This document shows, piece after piece, positions 7,966 through 16,422 of a DNA stretch of 64,000 nucleotides (position 1 is the stretch's first letter; every line of letters begins with the position of its first letter). A program made the translations under genes and the position numbers. Source of the DNA: Helicobacter cetorum MIT 00-7128 (GTDB lineage Bacteria; Campylobacterota; Campylobacteria; Campylobacterales; Helicobacteraceae); assembly GCF_000259255.1 (NCBI RefSeq), contig NC_017737.1, forward strand, positions 992,001 to 1,056,000. The letters are read 5' to 3'. Below the pieces are notes generated by a model. The model was not told the DNA's origin. It saw nothing but the letters and a program-made list of their open reading frames with translations, and did not search any database.

Positions 7966-9378
7966 TTAGAATTTAAAATGTAGATTTGTCATCAAAAAAC
8001 TTCTGTCTTGAGAAGTTGCTTTAAAGGCGGGGTTATAGACAGAGCTAAAAGATTGTCCTACTTGATAGCCATGATGTAACCATGCTCGATACCATTCTAA
8101 AGTTAAAGACGCTGTTACAAAACGACTGAAATTATAAGCTAAGTCTAAATTCACAGCCCCCTCATTAGCTCTAGGACTTGTAGTAACACGCCCTAGAATT
8201 TCCCATGAGAGCTTTCTAATATGCCCGCCTACTTTGGCATGGAAAGTAAAGGCATTAGCGTTCATATTAGCTGCACTAAGCCAATCATAAACGGTGTTTG
8301 TCCAAAAGTTAAATCCAATGAGTTCTGGGTCAGTATAGGGGGTGTAAGCGTTAGCATTCCCCCAAGTCTTATAAATGCCATAGCCAAAATACTTGCCATT
8401 GATAGTAAACTTTTGTTTGAATAAAAACATTTGTGCGCTTGTGCCAGCATAAGAGCTATAGAAAATATTATGAGCGTCTTTGGGGTTGTAATAGGGGAAA
8501 AACCCCATAGCAGTTGTATAGATTGAAAGGTGGCGTCTATGACTAAGGGGGATATTATGCACATAAGTAACTTGAATGCCCGGAGCGATATAAGTGTTTG
8601 GCGAAAAGTAGAAAAAGGGGTTAATAGAAAGCCCCTTTTTATGCCAAGTAACACTCCCTGAATGAATGCCTAAATTCACCGGCTTGCCCTTTTTATTCGT
8701 GGTAACAATGGGGGCAAAATAGTCATAAATCCATTCATCATAAGTCCAGCTCATGCCAAATGAGCTAAACCACCAAAAAGTAAAATTTTTGAGATTGAGC
8801 GTAGCCTCAAAACCCTCAGTATAGCCATCCATAAAATACGCATTGCCTGCATAACGGCCTGCTTTAAAACGAAAGATTTTTTTATAGCCATATTCTATAT
8901 AAGCCTCATTAAGCAAGATATTATGAGTGTGTTGGCTCATCCATTGGTTACCTTGATAGCCTCCTACACCAGCATTATTAATGCCATTAGCCGCATTAGT
9001 GCCCCAACCACCAGCTCCATAGTATCCATGCCATGCACCATAATACATCCACATCATAGAGCCAAAGGGCTTGCCTGTGGCTTGGTCTATTAAAGTCTTA
9101 GTGCCATCATAAGCAAGCCCACCACCCATAACGCCTAGCTTGGCTGTAAAAGAATGGTTATAGACATTTTTAGGGAGTAAATCTGCTTTGATATTTAAAA
9201 ATCCTGTAACCCCTACAAAGGTTTCAGTAGGGTAGTAGCCTAGTGCGGTATTAATAGGGCGGTTATTAAAGCCTACTTTAGAGAACTCTGCCATAGAGCC
9301 ACTAACCTTATAGCTAAAAGCATTTGCAATATTCACAAGACAGAAAGAAAGGGCGATGGTTTTTTTAAGACTTATCAT
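7966..9378 (-). CDS. Hof-family outer membrane protein C
   Basis: This 470-aa outer membrane barrel has the signal peptide MISLKKTIALSFCLVNIANA and a mature N-terminus FSYKVSGSMAEFSKVGFNN, the hallmark shared across this cluster. Further shared blocks are YYPTETFVGVTGFL, LLPKNVYNHSF, GRYAGNAYFMDG, FNFWTNTVYDWL and RVTTSPRANEG. The protein ends RSFLMTNLHFKF, with a C-terminal Phe typical of BAM substrates. A clear AAGGAG lies six to seven bases before the ATG. It is closer in motif content to protein D than to A or B. The 228-bp spacer before protein D is long enough to hold its own promoter. Confidence 0.86.
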   Translation of the reverse strand: MISLKKTIALSFCLVNIANAFSYKVSGSMAEFSKVGFNNRPINTALGYYPTETFVGVTGFLNIKADLLPKNVYNHSFTAKLGVMGGGLAYDGTKTLIDQATGKPFGSMMWMYYGAWHGYYGAGGWGTNAANGINNAGVGGYQGNQWMSQHTHNILLNEAYIEYGYKKIFRFKAGRYAGNAYFMDGYTEGFEATLNLKNFTFWWFSSFGMSWTYDEWIYDYFAPIVTTNKKGKPVNLGIHSGSVTWHKKGLSINPFFYFSPNTYIAPGIQVTYVHNIPLSHRRHLSIYTTAMGFFPYYNPKDAHNIFYSSYAGTSAQMFLFKQKFTINGKYFGYGIYKTWGNANAYTPYTDPELIGFNFWTNTVYDWLSAANMNANAFTFHAKVGGHIRKLSWEILGRVTTSPRANEGAVNLDLAYNFSRFVTASLTLEWYRAWLHHGYQVGQSFSSVYNPAFKATSQDRSFLMTNLHFKF

Positions 9379-9558
9379 AAGATACTCCTTGTTAAATAAA
9401 TAGCAAATAAAGATAAAAACCTAACAAAAAACCTATATAGAATGTAAAAATTGGTTCGTATTCTTACAAAAATTATTATAATACTACTAACTTTAAGAAA
9501 TATTAAATTATTTGATGAGAGCTTAAGATTGCTTTGAGGGATTTTATTTTTTTTGAAT

Positions 9559-9582
9559 AAGCCCCTAAAAAAAGGGCTTTTT
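9559..9582. terminator. Candidate hairpin terminator downstream of Hof D
   Basis: AAGCCC (9559-9564) pairs with GGGCTT (9574-9579) around an A-rich loop and is followed on the plus strand by more T residues. It lies 28 bases beyond the stop of Hof D. The T-tract favours the plus strand, so for the leftward gene it could act mainly as an mRNA 3' stem. Confidence 0.4.
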
Positions 9583-9606
9583 AAAATTAATTTTCAATAA
9601 AAATTT

Positions 9607-11130
9607 TTAGAATTTTAGAGTAAGGTTTGTCATTAAATTACTTCTATCTTGATAATTAGCTGAGTAGTCTCCATTAGGATTGTTAAATTGTGGTAAGCCA
9701 AAGTAGCCTACTTGGTAGCCCTCATTCATTTGCACGCCATAATATTGGAGTTTGAGATTGGCAAAGATAGAATGAGTGAAAGCATAACTGAGATTGAGAG
9801 CGAGTGAATATTCATTTGCTCTTCCTAGATGCCCTTGAGAGTTTCTATTCGCATGGCTAACACGCCCTGCAATATGCCATGCAAAACGGCGGATAATCCC
9901 TCCTATAGAGCCATAGATTGTGAAAGTGTTTGCATTGGTTACTGCATCAGCTAAGCCATCATAAGCGGTGTTATCCCAAAAGTCAAAGGCTAAGATACTT
10001 TCAGTTACGCCATCGCCTACATAAGAGTTGTTATTTCCTAAGGGCATGGTATGACTTCCTAAGAAAGCATCAGCATTGCCAAAAGTATTGTAAATACCAA
10101 GAATTGCCGTCCATTTATCCCACCAAAAGATTTGGCGGATATTAAGCGAGACGGCGTTTTTACCAATTTGAGAGCCATGCTGAGCGCCATCCCAAATGCT
10201 ATATTGCCCCTTATCATTCTTCCACCCTGAATAATACATAGGAAACATAACCATTACCATGGTTTGAGAGCGAAAGCCTACATATTTAAAATCTGTATTG
10301 GTATCATAGATGAGTTTAAAGCCCGGTGCGTTATAAGTCTTTGGCGAAAAATAATAGTCAAATTGTGCGCTCAATCTTTTATAGTTGTAAGTGGCTGTAA
10401 TACCATGCCAGCCGTAGTTGATGTATTTGCCATTAGATTGTAAATAAGGCGTTGTAGCATAAAATTCATAAACCCAAGAGTTGAACGCTAGACCCCTTCC
10501 ATAAGAGCTCCACCACCAGAATTTCAAGCTTTGATTTTGCGTTTTGAAAGGCTGGTAGTAGAGCTCCCAACCTTGGTTGCTACCACTCATAAAATCAATG
10601 TTAGCCTCATAGCGCCCTAGCTTAAAGCCAAAAATATCTTTGTAGTCATATTGCAAGAATGCGGTATCTAATACATAAGGTCTCGCATGGGAGGCTCCAG
10701 CATTAGGGTCTGGTCTGCATAAGCCTTTGTTACACGCATAGGCAGGGTCAAAGAATTTGTTGAAAAAATACCCATGATAACCCCCAATGAAGTTATACAC
10801 AATAGAGCCATAAGGCATTCCTGTAGCTTGGTCAATCTCATTCTTAGTCTTATCAAAGACAATGCCAGCGACCGTGCCACCTAGAGAAAAGGATAATTTA
10901 TGGTCTGTGGTGTGTTTGGGGAGCAAATTGAGCTTAACTTGCGCCATGCCCACTACATCTACAAAGCTTTCAGTAGGGTAAATCCCTTTTTTAGAATTGA
11001 TAATGGAGTTATTAAAACCAATTTTAGAGAAGTTTTCCATACGACCACTAAACTCATAATCAAAGGCATTAAGGGAGTTAAGCGCAAAAAGGGCGCAACC
11101 AAGAAAAAGGGGACGCTTAATGCAAGTCAT
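9607..11130 (-). CDS. Hof-family outer membrane protein D (first of four tandem paralogues)
   Basis: This 507-aa protein has the signal peptide MTCIKRPLFLGCALFALNSLNA and a mature start FDYEFSGRMENFSKIGFNN. Family blocks follow: KKGIYPTESFVDVVG, LLPKHTTDHKLSF, DKTKNEIDQATGMPYGS, FWWWSSYGRG, FDFWDNTAYDGL and a C-terminal SNLMTNLTLKF ending in Phe. A short Cys pair (YACNKGLCRPD) sits in a predicted loop. AAGGAG precedes the ATG at a normal distance. This gene heads the leftward Hof cluster and faces the 550-bp non-coding region, the likely site of its promoter and regulation. The transported substrate is not known. Confidence 0.86.
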   Translation of the reverse strand: MTCIKRPLFLGCALFALNSLNAFDYEFSGRMENFSKIGFNNSIINSKKGIYPTESFVDVVGMAQVKLNLLPKHTTDHKLSFSLGGTVAGIVFDKTKNEIDQATGMPYGSIVYNFIGGYHGYFFNKFFDPAYACNKGLCRPDPNAGASHARPYVLDTAFLQYDYKDIFGFKLGRYEANIDFMSGSNQGWELYYQPFKTQNQSLKFWWWSSYGRGLAFNSWVYEFYATTPYLQSNGKYINYGWHGITATYNYKRLSAQFDYYFSPKTYNAPGFKLIYDTNTDFKYVGFRSQTMVMVMFPMYYSGWKNDKGQYSIWDGAQHGSQIGKNAVSLNIRQIFWWDKWTAILGIYNTFGNADAFLGSHTMPLGNNNSYVGDGVTESILAFDFWDNTAYDGLADAVTNANTFTIYGSIGGIIRRFAWHIAGRVSHANRNSQGHLGRANEYSLALNLSYAFTHSIFANLKLQYYGVQMNEGYQVGYFGLPQFNNPNGDYSANYQDRSNLMTNLTLKF

Positions 11131-11680
11131 GGGTTCTCCTTATATTTAACATACTTTATTCAATATAAACGATAGCTAAAATTAGTGTTAAATTAAGAAT
11201 ATCAGTCAAAAACGAGCGTTTTTATCATCATTAATATGCCTTAGTGTTATCATAAGTTACAAAAAATCAAATCTTTATTAAGGTTTAAATAATGTTTACT
11301 TATAGTAATTTAAGGTTTGAGGGTTTTTAATGGATTATTTTTGAAGATTGTTTGAGTTATCCATATAGCGCTATGTGATAACTTAAGAAAGCTTAAGGTG
11401 CTAAGCTAATTAGCACTATAAAGCTTAATGATGTATTTAAGACAAAGTTAAATAACAAAAAGTCAATTAAATTGAAATAAATAGTTTTATTAGTTGTTTT
11501 ATGTGTGAATTTTGAAGGATTGTAATCTTGTGTTGGTATTTTTTGTGATGAAAGATTAGCTGTTTTTGTTTATCAAAGCGTGTTTAGGGCGCTTTTAATA
11601 GGCTCTTTGGGCTATTATTGATTTGATGCTTTAAGGTTTTTAAAAAAGGGGTGGGGGTGGTAAAACCCCTAAAAAGGGTT
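11131..11680. other. 550-bp non-coding region upstream of the Hof cluster
   Basis: No convincing ORF was found on either strand. The region is strongly AT-rich and contains three dyads: 11356-11382, 11398-11416, and the stem at 11661-11683 that belongs to the end of the U32 gene. Since the Hof cluster reads away from it, the promoter of Hof D should lie in its left part. A small RNA or leader is possible but unproven. Confidence 0.5.
11356..11416. repeat. Cluster of inverted repeats in the Hof upstream region
   Basis: GTTATC (11356-11361) and GATAAC (11377-11382) flank the perfect 10-bp palindrome ATAGCGCTAT. Just beyond, GTGCTAA (11398-11404) and TTAGCAC (11410-11416) form a perfect 7-bp stem with a 5-base loop, framed by CTTAAG and AAGCTT palindromes. 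The density of dyads suggests an operator array or a structured RNA. No regulator is assigned. Confidence 0.5.
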
Positions 11681-11683
11681 TTA
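11661..11683 (-). terminator. Stem-loop at the end of the U32 peptidase gene
   Basis: On the minus strand, AAAACCC pairs with GGGTTTT around CTTTTTA-like loop bases, overlapping the TAA of the U32 gene. There is no immediate T-tract, but TTTTTT follows about 15 bases on. It is a candidate terminator for the prfB-cheZ-U32 operon. Confidence 0.45.
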
Positions 11684-12961
11684 TGAAACGCTTTCTTCTA
11701 ATTTGGTGCGTAAAAAGCTAAAAGCAGGTAAGGGGGCGGGCAAGCGCACTAAATTGATATTCCCACTATGAATAGTCTCTAATTCGGTATCGTTTTCTAA
11801 AAGGATTTTATATAACACTAAGTAATAGCGCTTTTCAAATTCATAAATCTTACCGATTTCATTGACTATGGGTGTGATAGTGGCGTTTTTTGGGGCGATG
11901 ATTTCATAGGCAATGTTAGTAGTCGTGGTGAATTTGCATGCAAAAAAATGCCCATCTTCAGTGATTTCGCCATTGACTTGGTAATCTCCCTCGCTAATAG
12001 CTGTTTGGTGGTTTTGTGTGTCTAATCTCTCAAAGGGTCTTCGCATTAAATAGCCATCAGTAAAGCCTCTATTTTTGAGTGTGTTAAGCTCGCTTGTGTA
12101 GAGATTGGGGCGATTGATATTGTTATAAAAATCATCAATAGCCAAGCGATAAATGCGTGCGGTCTGTCCGGCGTAGTAATCAGATTTGGTGCGCCCCTCA
12201 ATTTTAAGCGCACTAATAGCGTTTGAATTTAAAATTTCAGCGATATGGCTTGATAGGTTTAAATCCTTAGCGTTAAATATATGTGTGCCTACACCCTCCT
12301 CTTCAACAAGTCTCATCATCACGCCATTATCGGGGTTTCTCACATAGTATTCATAATCAAATCTGCAGTCATTCGCACAACTGCCACGATTTGGCACACG
12401 CCCATTTTGTAAGGCTGAGATTAAGCAACGCCCCGAAAAGGCAAAGCACATGCTCCCATGCACAAAGATTTCTAATTCTAAATTCGGTAAGGCTTTTTTA
12501 ATCTCAATGGCATCATTTAGGCTTAGTTCTCTCGCACACACGATGCGCTTGACTCCCATATCATAAAACACTTGCGCATCAAGCACATTTAGGACATTTG
12601 CTTGGGTAGATAAATGGATAGGAATGTTTGGAGCGATTTTTTGAGCTAATCTTACAACACCCGGAGTAGCGATGATAAAAGCATCAGGGTTAAGCTCTGC
12701 CATTTTAGAAATATGCTCTTCTAAAAGTTTAAGTTGGGCATTAAAGGGAAAGCCATTAATTGTGGCATAGACTTTTTTATTGAGAGCATGAGCGTAATCA
12801 ATCCCCTCTTTAAACGAATCTAAAGTAAATTCTTTGCTCGCACGATTGCGTAAGGAAAAATGGCTTACCCCTCCATAGACTGCGTCAGCACCATAATTCA
12901 AAGCGATTTTAAGTTTCTTTAAATTACCCGCTGGAGAGAGTAGTTCAGCTTTTTGATTCAA
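11681..12961 (-). CDS. Peptidase U32 family protein (TrhP-like tRNA hydroxylation factor)
   Basis: This 426-aa protein was annotated as collagenase PrtC in early H. pylori genomes. Members of the family (TrhP/YegQ, RlhA) are now known to hydroxylate uridine in tRNA or cytidine in rRNA using prephenate and an iron-sulfur cluster. The sequence has LLSPAGNLKKLKIAL at the N-terminus, a four-Cys cluster region (FAFSGRCLISALQNGR, then RGSCANDCRF) and the U32 signature ALKIEGRTKSDYY. The length fits TrhP. True protease activity is not supported by any recognisable catalytic residues. The stop of the CheZ-like gene lies two bases upstream, and with prfB this forms one leftward operon. Confidence 0.88.
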   Translation of the reverse strand: MNQKAELLSPAGNLKKLKIALNYGADAVYGGVSHFSLRNRASKEFTLDSFKEGIDYAHALNKKVYATINGFPFNAQLKLLEEHISKMAELNPDAFIIATPGVVRLAQKIAPNIPIHLSTQANVLNVLDAQVFYDMGVKRIVCARELSLNDAIEIKKALPNLELEIFVHGSMCFAFSGRCLISALQNGRVPNRGSCANDCRFDYEYYVRNPDNGVMMRLVEEEGVGTHIFNAKDLNLSSHIAEILNSNAISALKIEGRTKSDYYAGQTARIYRLAIDDFYNNINRPNLYTSELNTLKNRGFTDGYLMRRPFERLDTQNHQTAISEGDYQVNGEITEDGHFFACKFTTTTNIAYEIIAPKNATITPIVNEIGKIYEFEKRYYLVLYKILLENDTELETIHSGNINLVRLPAPLPAFSFLRTKLEESVS

Positions 12962-12963
12962 AA

Positions 12964-13686
12964 TTACTTAGCCCCAAAAGAAGCAATTAGTGCCTCAATA
13001 TCATCAGCGCTTGCTAAATCTTCTTTTTCATCGCCAGCGATATAAGTGGCGGAGCTCACACGCTTAGAATCATCAATCTTACCCTCAAATAAAGAGTTCA
13101 TATACTGACTAAGCGCTCTCATAACATTAACAACCCTTTCAATCTTTTGGCGATGAATGTCTTGAAACTGCATAATATCCATAGCTTGCATAGAGCCATC
13201 AGAGCACCCCTCAGCCTCTTCTTTAATCATTTTGAGTGAGTCAAGCATTGTTTGTTGCTCTTCTAAGGCGTTTTTGAAAGTTTCAATACTAGGAAAATTA
13301 GCATGTAAGTTTTCAAAAATCTCTTGGTGTTTTTTTAGGGGTTCTTGGATTTTTTTCACCATTTTAACGATTTTATCCGCACTCGCACCAATTAAATCTA
13401 GCTGGTCAAAAATCTGTGTCGCTTTAGCCTCAGAATCTCTTGTAACATCATCTAGTTGATGCACGATTTTATGCTCTTCAGTAGGGGGAGGGGGAGGCCA
13501 CTCATTAGGGCTAATCTTGCCATATTTTTCAGCATCTTCTTTTTTGACGGTCATTTTTTCACTATCTTTAGAGTTTTCTTCATCTTCTTGTGAATCTTTG
13601 TGAGAATCATTGGCGGTTTCTTCTAAATTATCTAGGCTTTCTAAATCGCCACCATTCATCAAGGCATCTAATTCTTCTTGTGTCAT
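12964..13686 (-). CDS. cheZ: CheZ-like CheY-P phosphatase with FliM/FliN-like N-terminal motif
   Basis: This 240-aa chemotaxis phosphatase is orthologous by position to HP0170, reported as a remote CheZ. Residues 173-180 read QFQDIHRQ. Asp176 and Gln180 keep the four-residue spacing of the catalytic Asp/Gln pair of CheZ, which orients water onto CheY-P. A long helical region (about 75-205) fits the CheZ four-helix hairpin. The C-terminus DDIEALIASFG resembles the CheY-binding tail of CheZ. The N-terminus MTQEELDALM resembles the FliM/FliN CheY-binding peptide. Residues 22-60 are acidic and low-complexity, followed by a run of five prolines. Two ATGs are adjacent; I chose the second (13686) because GGAG is five bases upstream of it and only two from the first. 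Confidence 0.82.
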   Translation of the reverse strand: MTQEELDALMNGGDLESLDNLEETANDSHKDSQEDEENSKDSEKMTVKKEDAEKYGKISPNEWPPPPPTEEHKIVHQLDDVTRDSEAKATQIFDQLDLIGASADKIVKMVKKIQEPLKKHQEIFENLHANFPSIETFKNALEEQQTMLDSLKMIKEEAEGCSDGSMQAMDIMQFQDIHRQKIERVVNVMRALSQYMNSLFEGKIDDSKRVSSATYIAGDEKEDLASADDIEALIASFGAK

Positions 13687-13763
13687 CATAACTCCTTAAG
13701 TTGTGCGCTGTTTTTAAAATAAAATTTATTTAAGGCAATTTCTAGGTGCAATTCTAGCACATC

Positions 13764-14855
13764 TTATGCCTTAGCTATCAAAACACCTTCTAAAATTTCA
13801 TCAATATCGCCATCTAAAATGGCATCTACATTACTATAAGCACCATTTGAGCGAGCGTCCTTGACTTGCTGATAGGGGGCTAGAACATAACTTCTAATTT
13901 GATGTCCCCAGCCAATTTCACTTTTTTCTTCATTCTTCGCACTATTTTGTTGTTTTTCTAATTCTAATTCATAAAGTTTAGATTTAAGCATTTTTAAAGC
14001 GCTTGCCTTGTTCTTGTGCTGACTTCTGTCATTTTGACATTGCACCACAATGCCTGTTGGAAAATGCGTAATTCTTACTGCACTCTCTGTTTTATTGACA
14101 TGCTGACCGCCTGCCCCACTAGCTCTATAATAATCATAACGCACATCTTTTTCATCAATTTCTATATCAATATCATCATCTAATTCGGGGCTAATTTGCA
14201 CGCTCGCAAAACTTGTATGGCGTTTGGCATTTGCATCAAAGGGCGAGATTCTAACCAACCTATGCACCCCGCTTTCATTTTTCAAATAGCCATAAGCGTT
14301 TTCACCTTTAATGATAAAAGCCACCCCTTTAATACCCGCCTCTTCGCCATCTTGATAATCTAAAATCTCGCTTTTAAAACCCCTTCTTTCCGCCCATCTC
14401 AAATACATGCGATACAAAATGCTTGCCCAATCTTGACTCTCAGTCCCCCCAGCACCCGGCTGAATGGTAATAATGGCGTTTGAATTATCGTTTTCACCAC
14501 TAAGCATGACTTCAATCTCTACTTTTTGCACGCTGTGCTCTAAAGAATGCGCCTCTTCATAGAGCAAGGATAGGGTCGCCTCATCGTTGTCATTTTGAGC
14601 GAGTTCAAATAATTCTAGGCTTTCATCTAAAGCATTTTGAGTTTTTTGATAGGTTTCTAACAAACGAGTTAAACGCACTTTTTCCTTATTAGTATCTCTA
14701 GCCTTTAAGGTGTCTTGCCAAAAATTAGGGTCTTCTTGCTCTTTTTCAATGCGTTCTAAAACTTGTTTAATCTCATCAGGTTTGATGATTTGAGCGATAT
14801 TGTCGCATTTATTTTGTAAGCTTTTTAATAATTCACTATAGGTGTAGTTATCCAT
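13764..14855 (-). CDS. prfB: Peptide chain release factor 2 (RF2)
   Basis: RF2 reads UAA and UGA stop codons and triggers peptide release. The 363-aa protein has the stop-recognition tripeptide SPF ([12 protein letters not shown]) and the peptidyl-transferase GGQ loop ([12 protein letters not shown]). The N-terminal coiled domain is complete. There is no in-frame TGA near the start, so the programmed +1 frameshift found in many bacterial prfB genes is absent. The gene is divergent from the glycosyltransferase gene and leads a leftward operon with the CheZ-like and U32 genes. The candidate promoter is at 14893-14901. Confidence 0.97.
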   Translation of the reverse strand: MDNYTYSELLKSLQNKCDNIAQIIKPDEIKQVLERIEKEQEDPNFWQDTLKARDTNKEKVRLTRLLETYQKTQNALDESLELFELAQNDNDEATLSLLYEEAHSLEHSVQKVEIEVMLSGENDNSNAIITIQPGAGGTESQDWASILYRMYLRWAERRGFKSEILDYQDGEEAGIKGVAFIIKGENAYGYLKNESGVHRLVRISPFDANAKRHTSFASVQISPELDDDIDIEIDEKDVRYDYYRASGAGGQHVNKTESAVRITHFPTGIVVQCQNDRSQHKNKASALKMLKSKLYELELEKQQNSAKNEEKSEIGWGHQIRSYVLAPYQQVKDARSNGAYSNVDAILDGDIDEILEGVLIAKA

Positions 14856-14892
14856 AGAAATAATGTGCCTTTAAGCATAATCTTATTTCTTA

Positions 14893-14901
14893 ATTATACC
14901 A
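14893..14901 (-). promoter_or_regulatory. Candidate extended -10 (TGGTATAAT) for prfB
   Basis: On the minus strand TGGTATAAT is an exact TGnTAtAAT extended -10. It lies about 40 bases upstream of the prfB ATG, inside the 109-bp divergent spacer. Confidence 0.55.
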
Positions 14902-14918
14902 TTTTGATAGTATAAGTG

Positions 14919-14924
14919 TATAAT
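14919..14924 (+). promoter_or_regulatory. Candidate -10 (TATAAT) for the glycosyltransferase gene
   Basis: A perfect TATAAT on the plus strand, preceded by GTG, sits 41 bases before the ATG of the glycosyltransferase gene. It overlaps the spacer that also holds the prfB promoter on the other strand. Confidence 0.5.
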
Positions 14925-14964
14925 TTAAATCATTGATTTTAAGGTTGAAAGGATTTATTCTAAG

Positions 14965-16218
14965 ATGGTTTTATTAGAAAGCAATGTCTTAAAAAGGGCA
15001 TTGACAGGAATTGAGTATTATACCTATGTGTTGGGGAGTTTTTTGCAAAAAGAGAGCGAGTTGGATATGCATTTTTATTATAATTTAAGTCCTAAGCAAT
15101 CCATAATTAGCAAAGACATGCTTACAAAAGATTCTTTTGAATATTCAGAAAATAAAATTCCTAAGATAAGTTCAGCTAATCATCATTCACAGAGCTTTAA
15201 AAGCAAGATTAAGAATGTTATCAAAAAATATCCACATTTGCATAAAAATGCTACAAGACTTTACAAAGAATACCTTTCTTTGAAATACCAAAACTCCAAT
15301 ATTGAGTTATCTAAAGGTAAAATGATTGATTTATTTATCTGCCCGCAACCTTATACTTACACGGGAGTTATTGCTACTAAAGGCTTAAGGGCTAAAAAAC
15401 GCCTAGCTTGTATCCATGACTTGCACCATTTACATGATTATGAGACTATGTTGGATACACATATGAAATCAGTTTGCAAGGATATTGATTCTGTGCTACT
15501 TTCAACCAATCATATGAAATCATTTGATGAGATTGTGTGCTTTTCGCACTATGTTAAGCGAGAAATTATCAATTATTTAGGCTTTAAAGAAAATCAAGTG
15601 CATGTGATTTATCATGGTGTGAGAGAGATTTTTAAAAACCCTCCACTTTTAGAAACAACTTGTTTTGATTTGCCTAAAAACTTTATTCTTGTAGTAGGTT
15701 ATAAGAGTTTTAGAAGAAATACAAAAAGACTCATTCAAGCTTTTGAAAAACTTCCTCACTCTATTAAATCTAGCACTAAAATTGTGCTAACAGGCACACA
15801 TAGCATGCAAAATGATGAATTAGCTTTATTTTTAGAAAAAGATTTTATTATTAATTTAGGGTATGTGAATGATGATGAATTGCGCTATCTTTATAGCAAG
15901 GCGACACTATTATGGTGGGGGACTTTAGAAGAGGGCTTTGGCTATCCTATGATTGAGGCATTTGCATGCAATTTGCCTGTATTAAGTTCTTGCACTTCTT
16001 GTATGCCAGAGATTGGGGGCAATGCAGCGTATTATTGCAATCCTTATGATGTAGAAGATATTAAAAATGCGCTAGAAGAATTACTAGAAGATGAAACTTT
16101 AAGAGAGAGTTATGCCATTAAGGGCGCTAAACGAGCTCTTTTATTTACAGAGGAAAAGTCTTTGCAAAAACACCTAGCTTTGATTAAGCGCATGGTTAGT
16201 GAGGCTAGGGCAATGTGA
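14965..16218 (+). CDS. GT4-type (GT-B) glycosyltransferase
   Basis: This 417-aa enzyme probably transfers a nucleotide-sugar residue to a cell-surface glycan. The N-terminal block RALTGIEYYTYVLGSFL resembles the TGI-RY start of GT4 enzymes. The C-terminal half has NFILVVGYKSFRRNTKRLIQAF and GYVNDDELRYLYSKA, then the EGFGYPMIEAFACNLPVLSS motif with its donor-binding E(x7)E-like pair. GAAAGGA lies eleven bases before the ATG. A TAA closes the frame 13 codons upstream and no other usual start lies between. In H. pylori, moeA follows prfB at this junction (from memory), so the gene may mark a rearrangement point or an acquired surface-sugar gene. Acceptor and sugar are unknown. Confidence 0.82.
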   Translation: MVLLESNVLKRALTGIEYYTYVLGSFLQKESELDMHFYYNLSPKQSIISKDMLTKDSFEYSENKIPKISSANHHSQSFKSKIKNVIKKYPHLHKNATRLYKEYLSLKYQNSNIELSKGKMIDLFICPQPYTYTGVIATKGLRAKKRLACIHDLHHLHDYETMLDTHMKSVCKDIDSVLLSTNHMKSFDEIVCFSHYVKREIINYLGFKENQVHVIYHGVREIFKNPPLLETTCFDLPKNFILVVGYKSFRRNTKRLIQAFEKLPHSIKSSTKIVLTGTHSMQNDELALFLEKDFIINLGYVNDDELRYLYSKATLLWWGTLEEGFGYPMIEAFACNLPVLSSCTSCMPEIGGNAAYYCNPYDVEDIKNALEELLEDETLRESYAIKGAKRALLFTEEKSLQKHLALIKRMVSEARAM

Positions 16219-16305
16219 GTGGTTTTTATTTAAATCAAAAATATTTCTGTTAAAGCATTGCATTAAAAAAAGTATTTTTAAAAAACAAATAATATTTAAT
16301 GTGAT

Positions 16306-16333
16306 TATAAAAAGAGGATTTTCTCTTTTTATA
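16306..16333. terminator. Bidirectional rho-independent terminator
   Basis: TATAAAAAGAG (16306-16316) and CTCTTTTTATA (16323-16333) form a perfect 11-bp stem with a six-base loop, with T-runs on both strands. It lies between the convergent glycosyltransferase and ftsY genes. Confidence 0.75.
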
Positions 16334-16422
16334 AAAAACCAATAGTTTTCTTTTATATCTAGTTATATTAATTAAATATTTCAATTATTGCACTTTGCTA
16401 GAATAGAGATAAAAATCTTATT

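Noticed and set aside
8262-8654. 130-aa open frame overlapping Hof C in another frame on the same strand
   Set aside because: It has no ribosome-binding site, and its composition is a frame shadow of the Hof gene.
9379-9606. Possible additional gene or RNA in the Hof C/Hof D spacer
   Set aside because: No frame of useful length or stable structure was found other than the hairpin at 9559-9582; it is AT-rich spacer only.
11681-12961. Collagenase/protease function for the U32 gene
   Set aside because: The four-Cys cluster and family knowledge favour RNA hydroxylation; no protease catalytic residues are recognisable.
13483-13505. G-rich tract in the CheZ-like gene
   Set aside because: It encodes a proline run in a disordered linker and is broken by A residues, so it is not a simple repeat.
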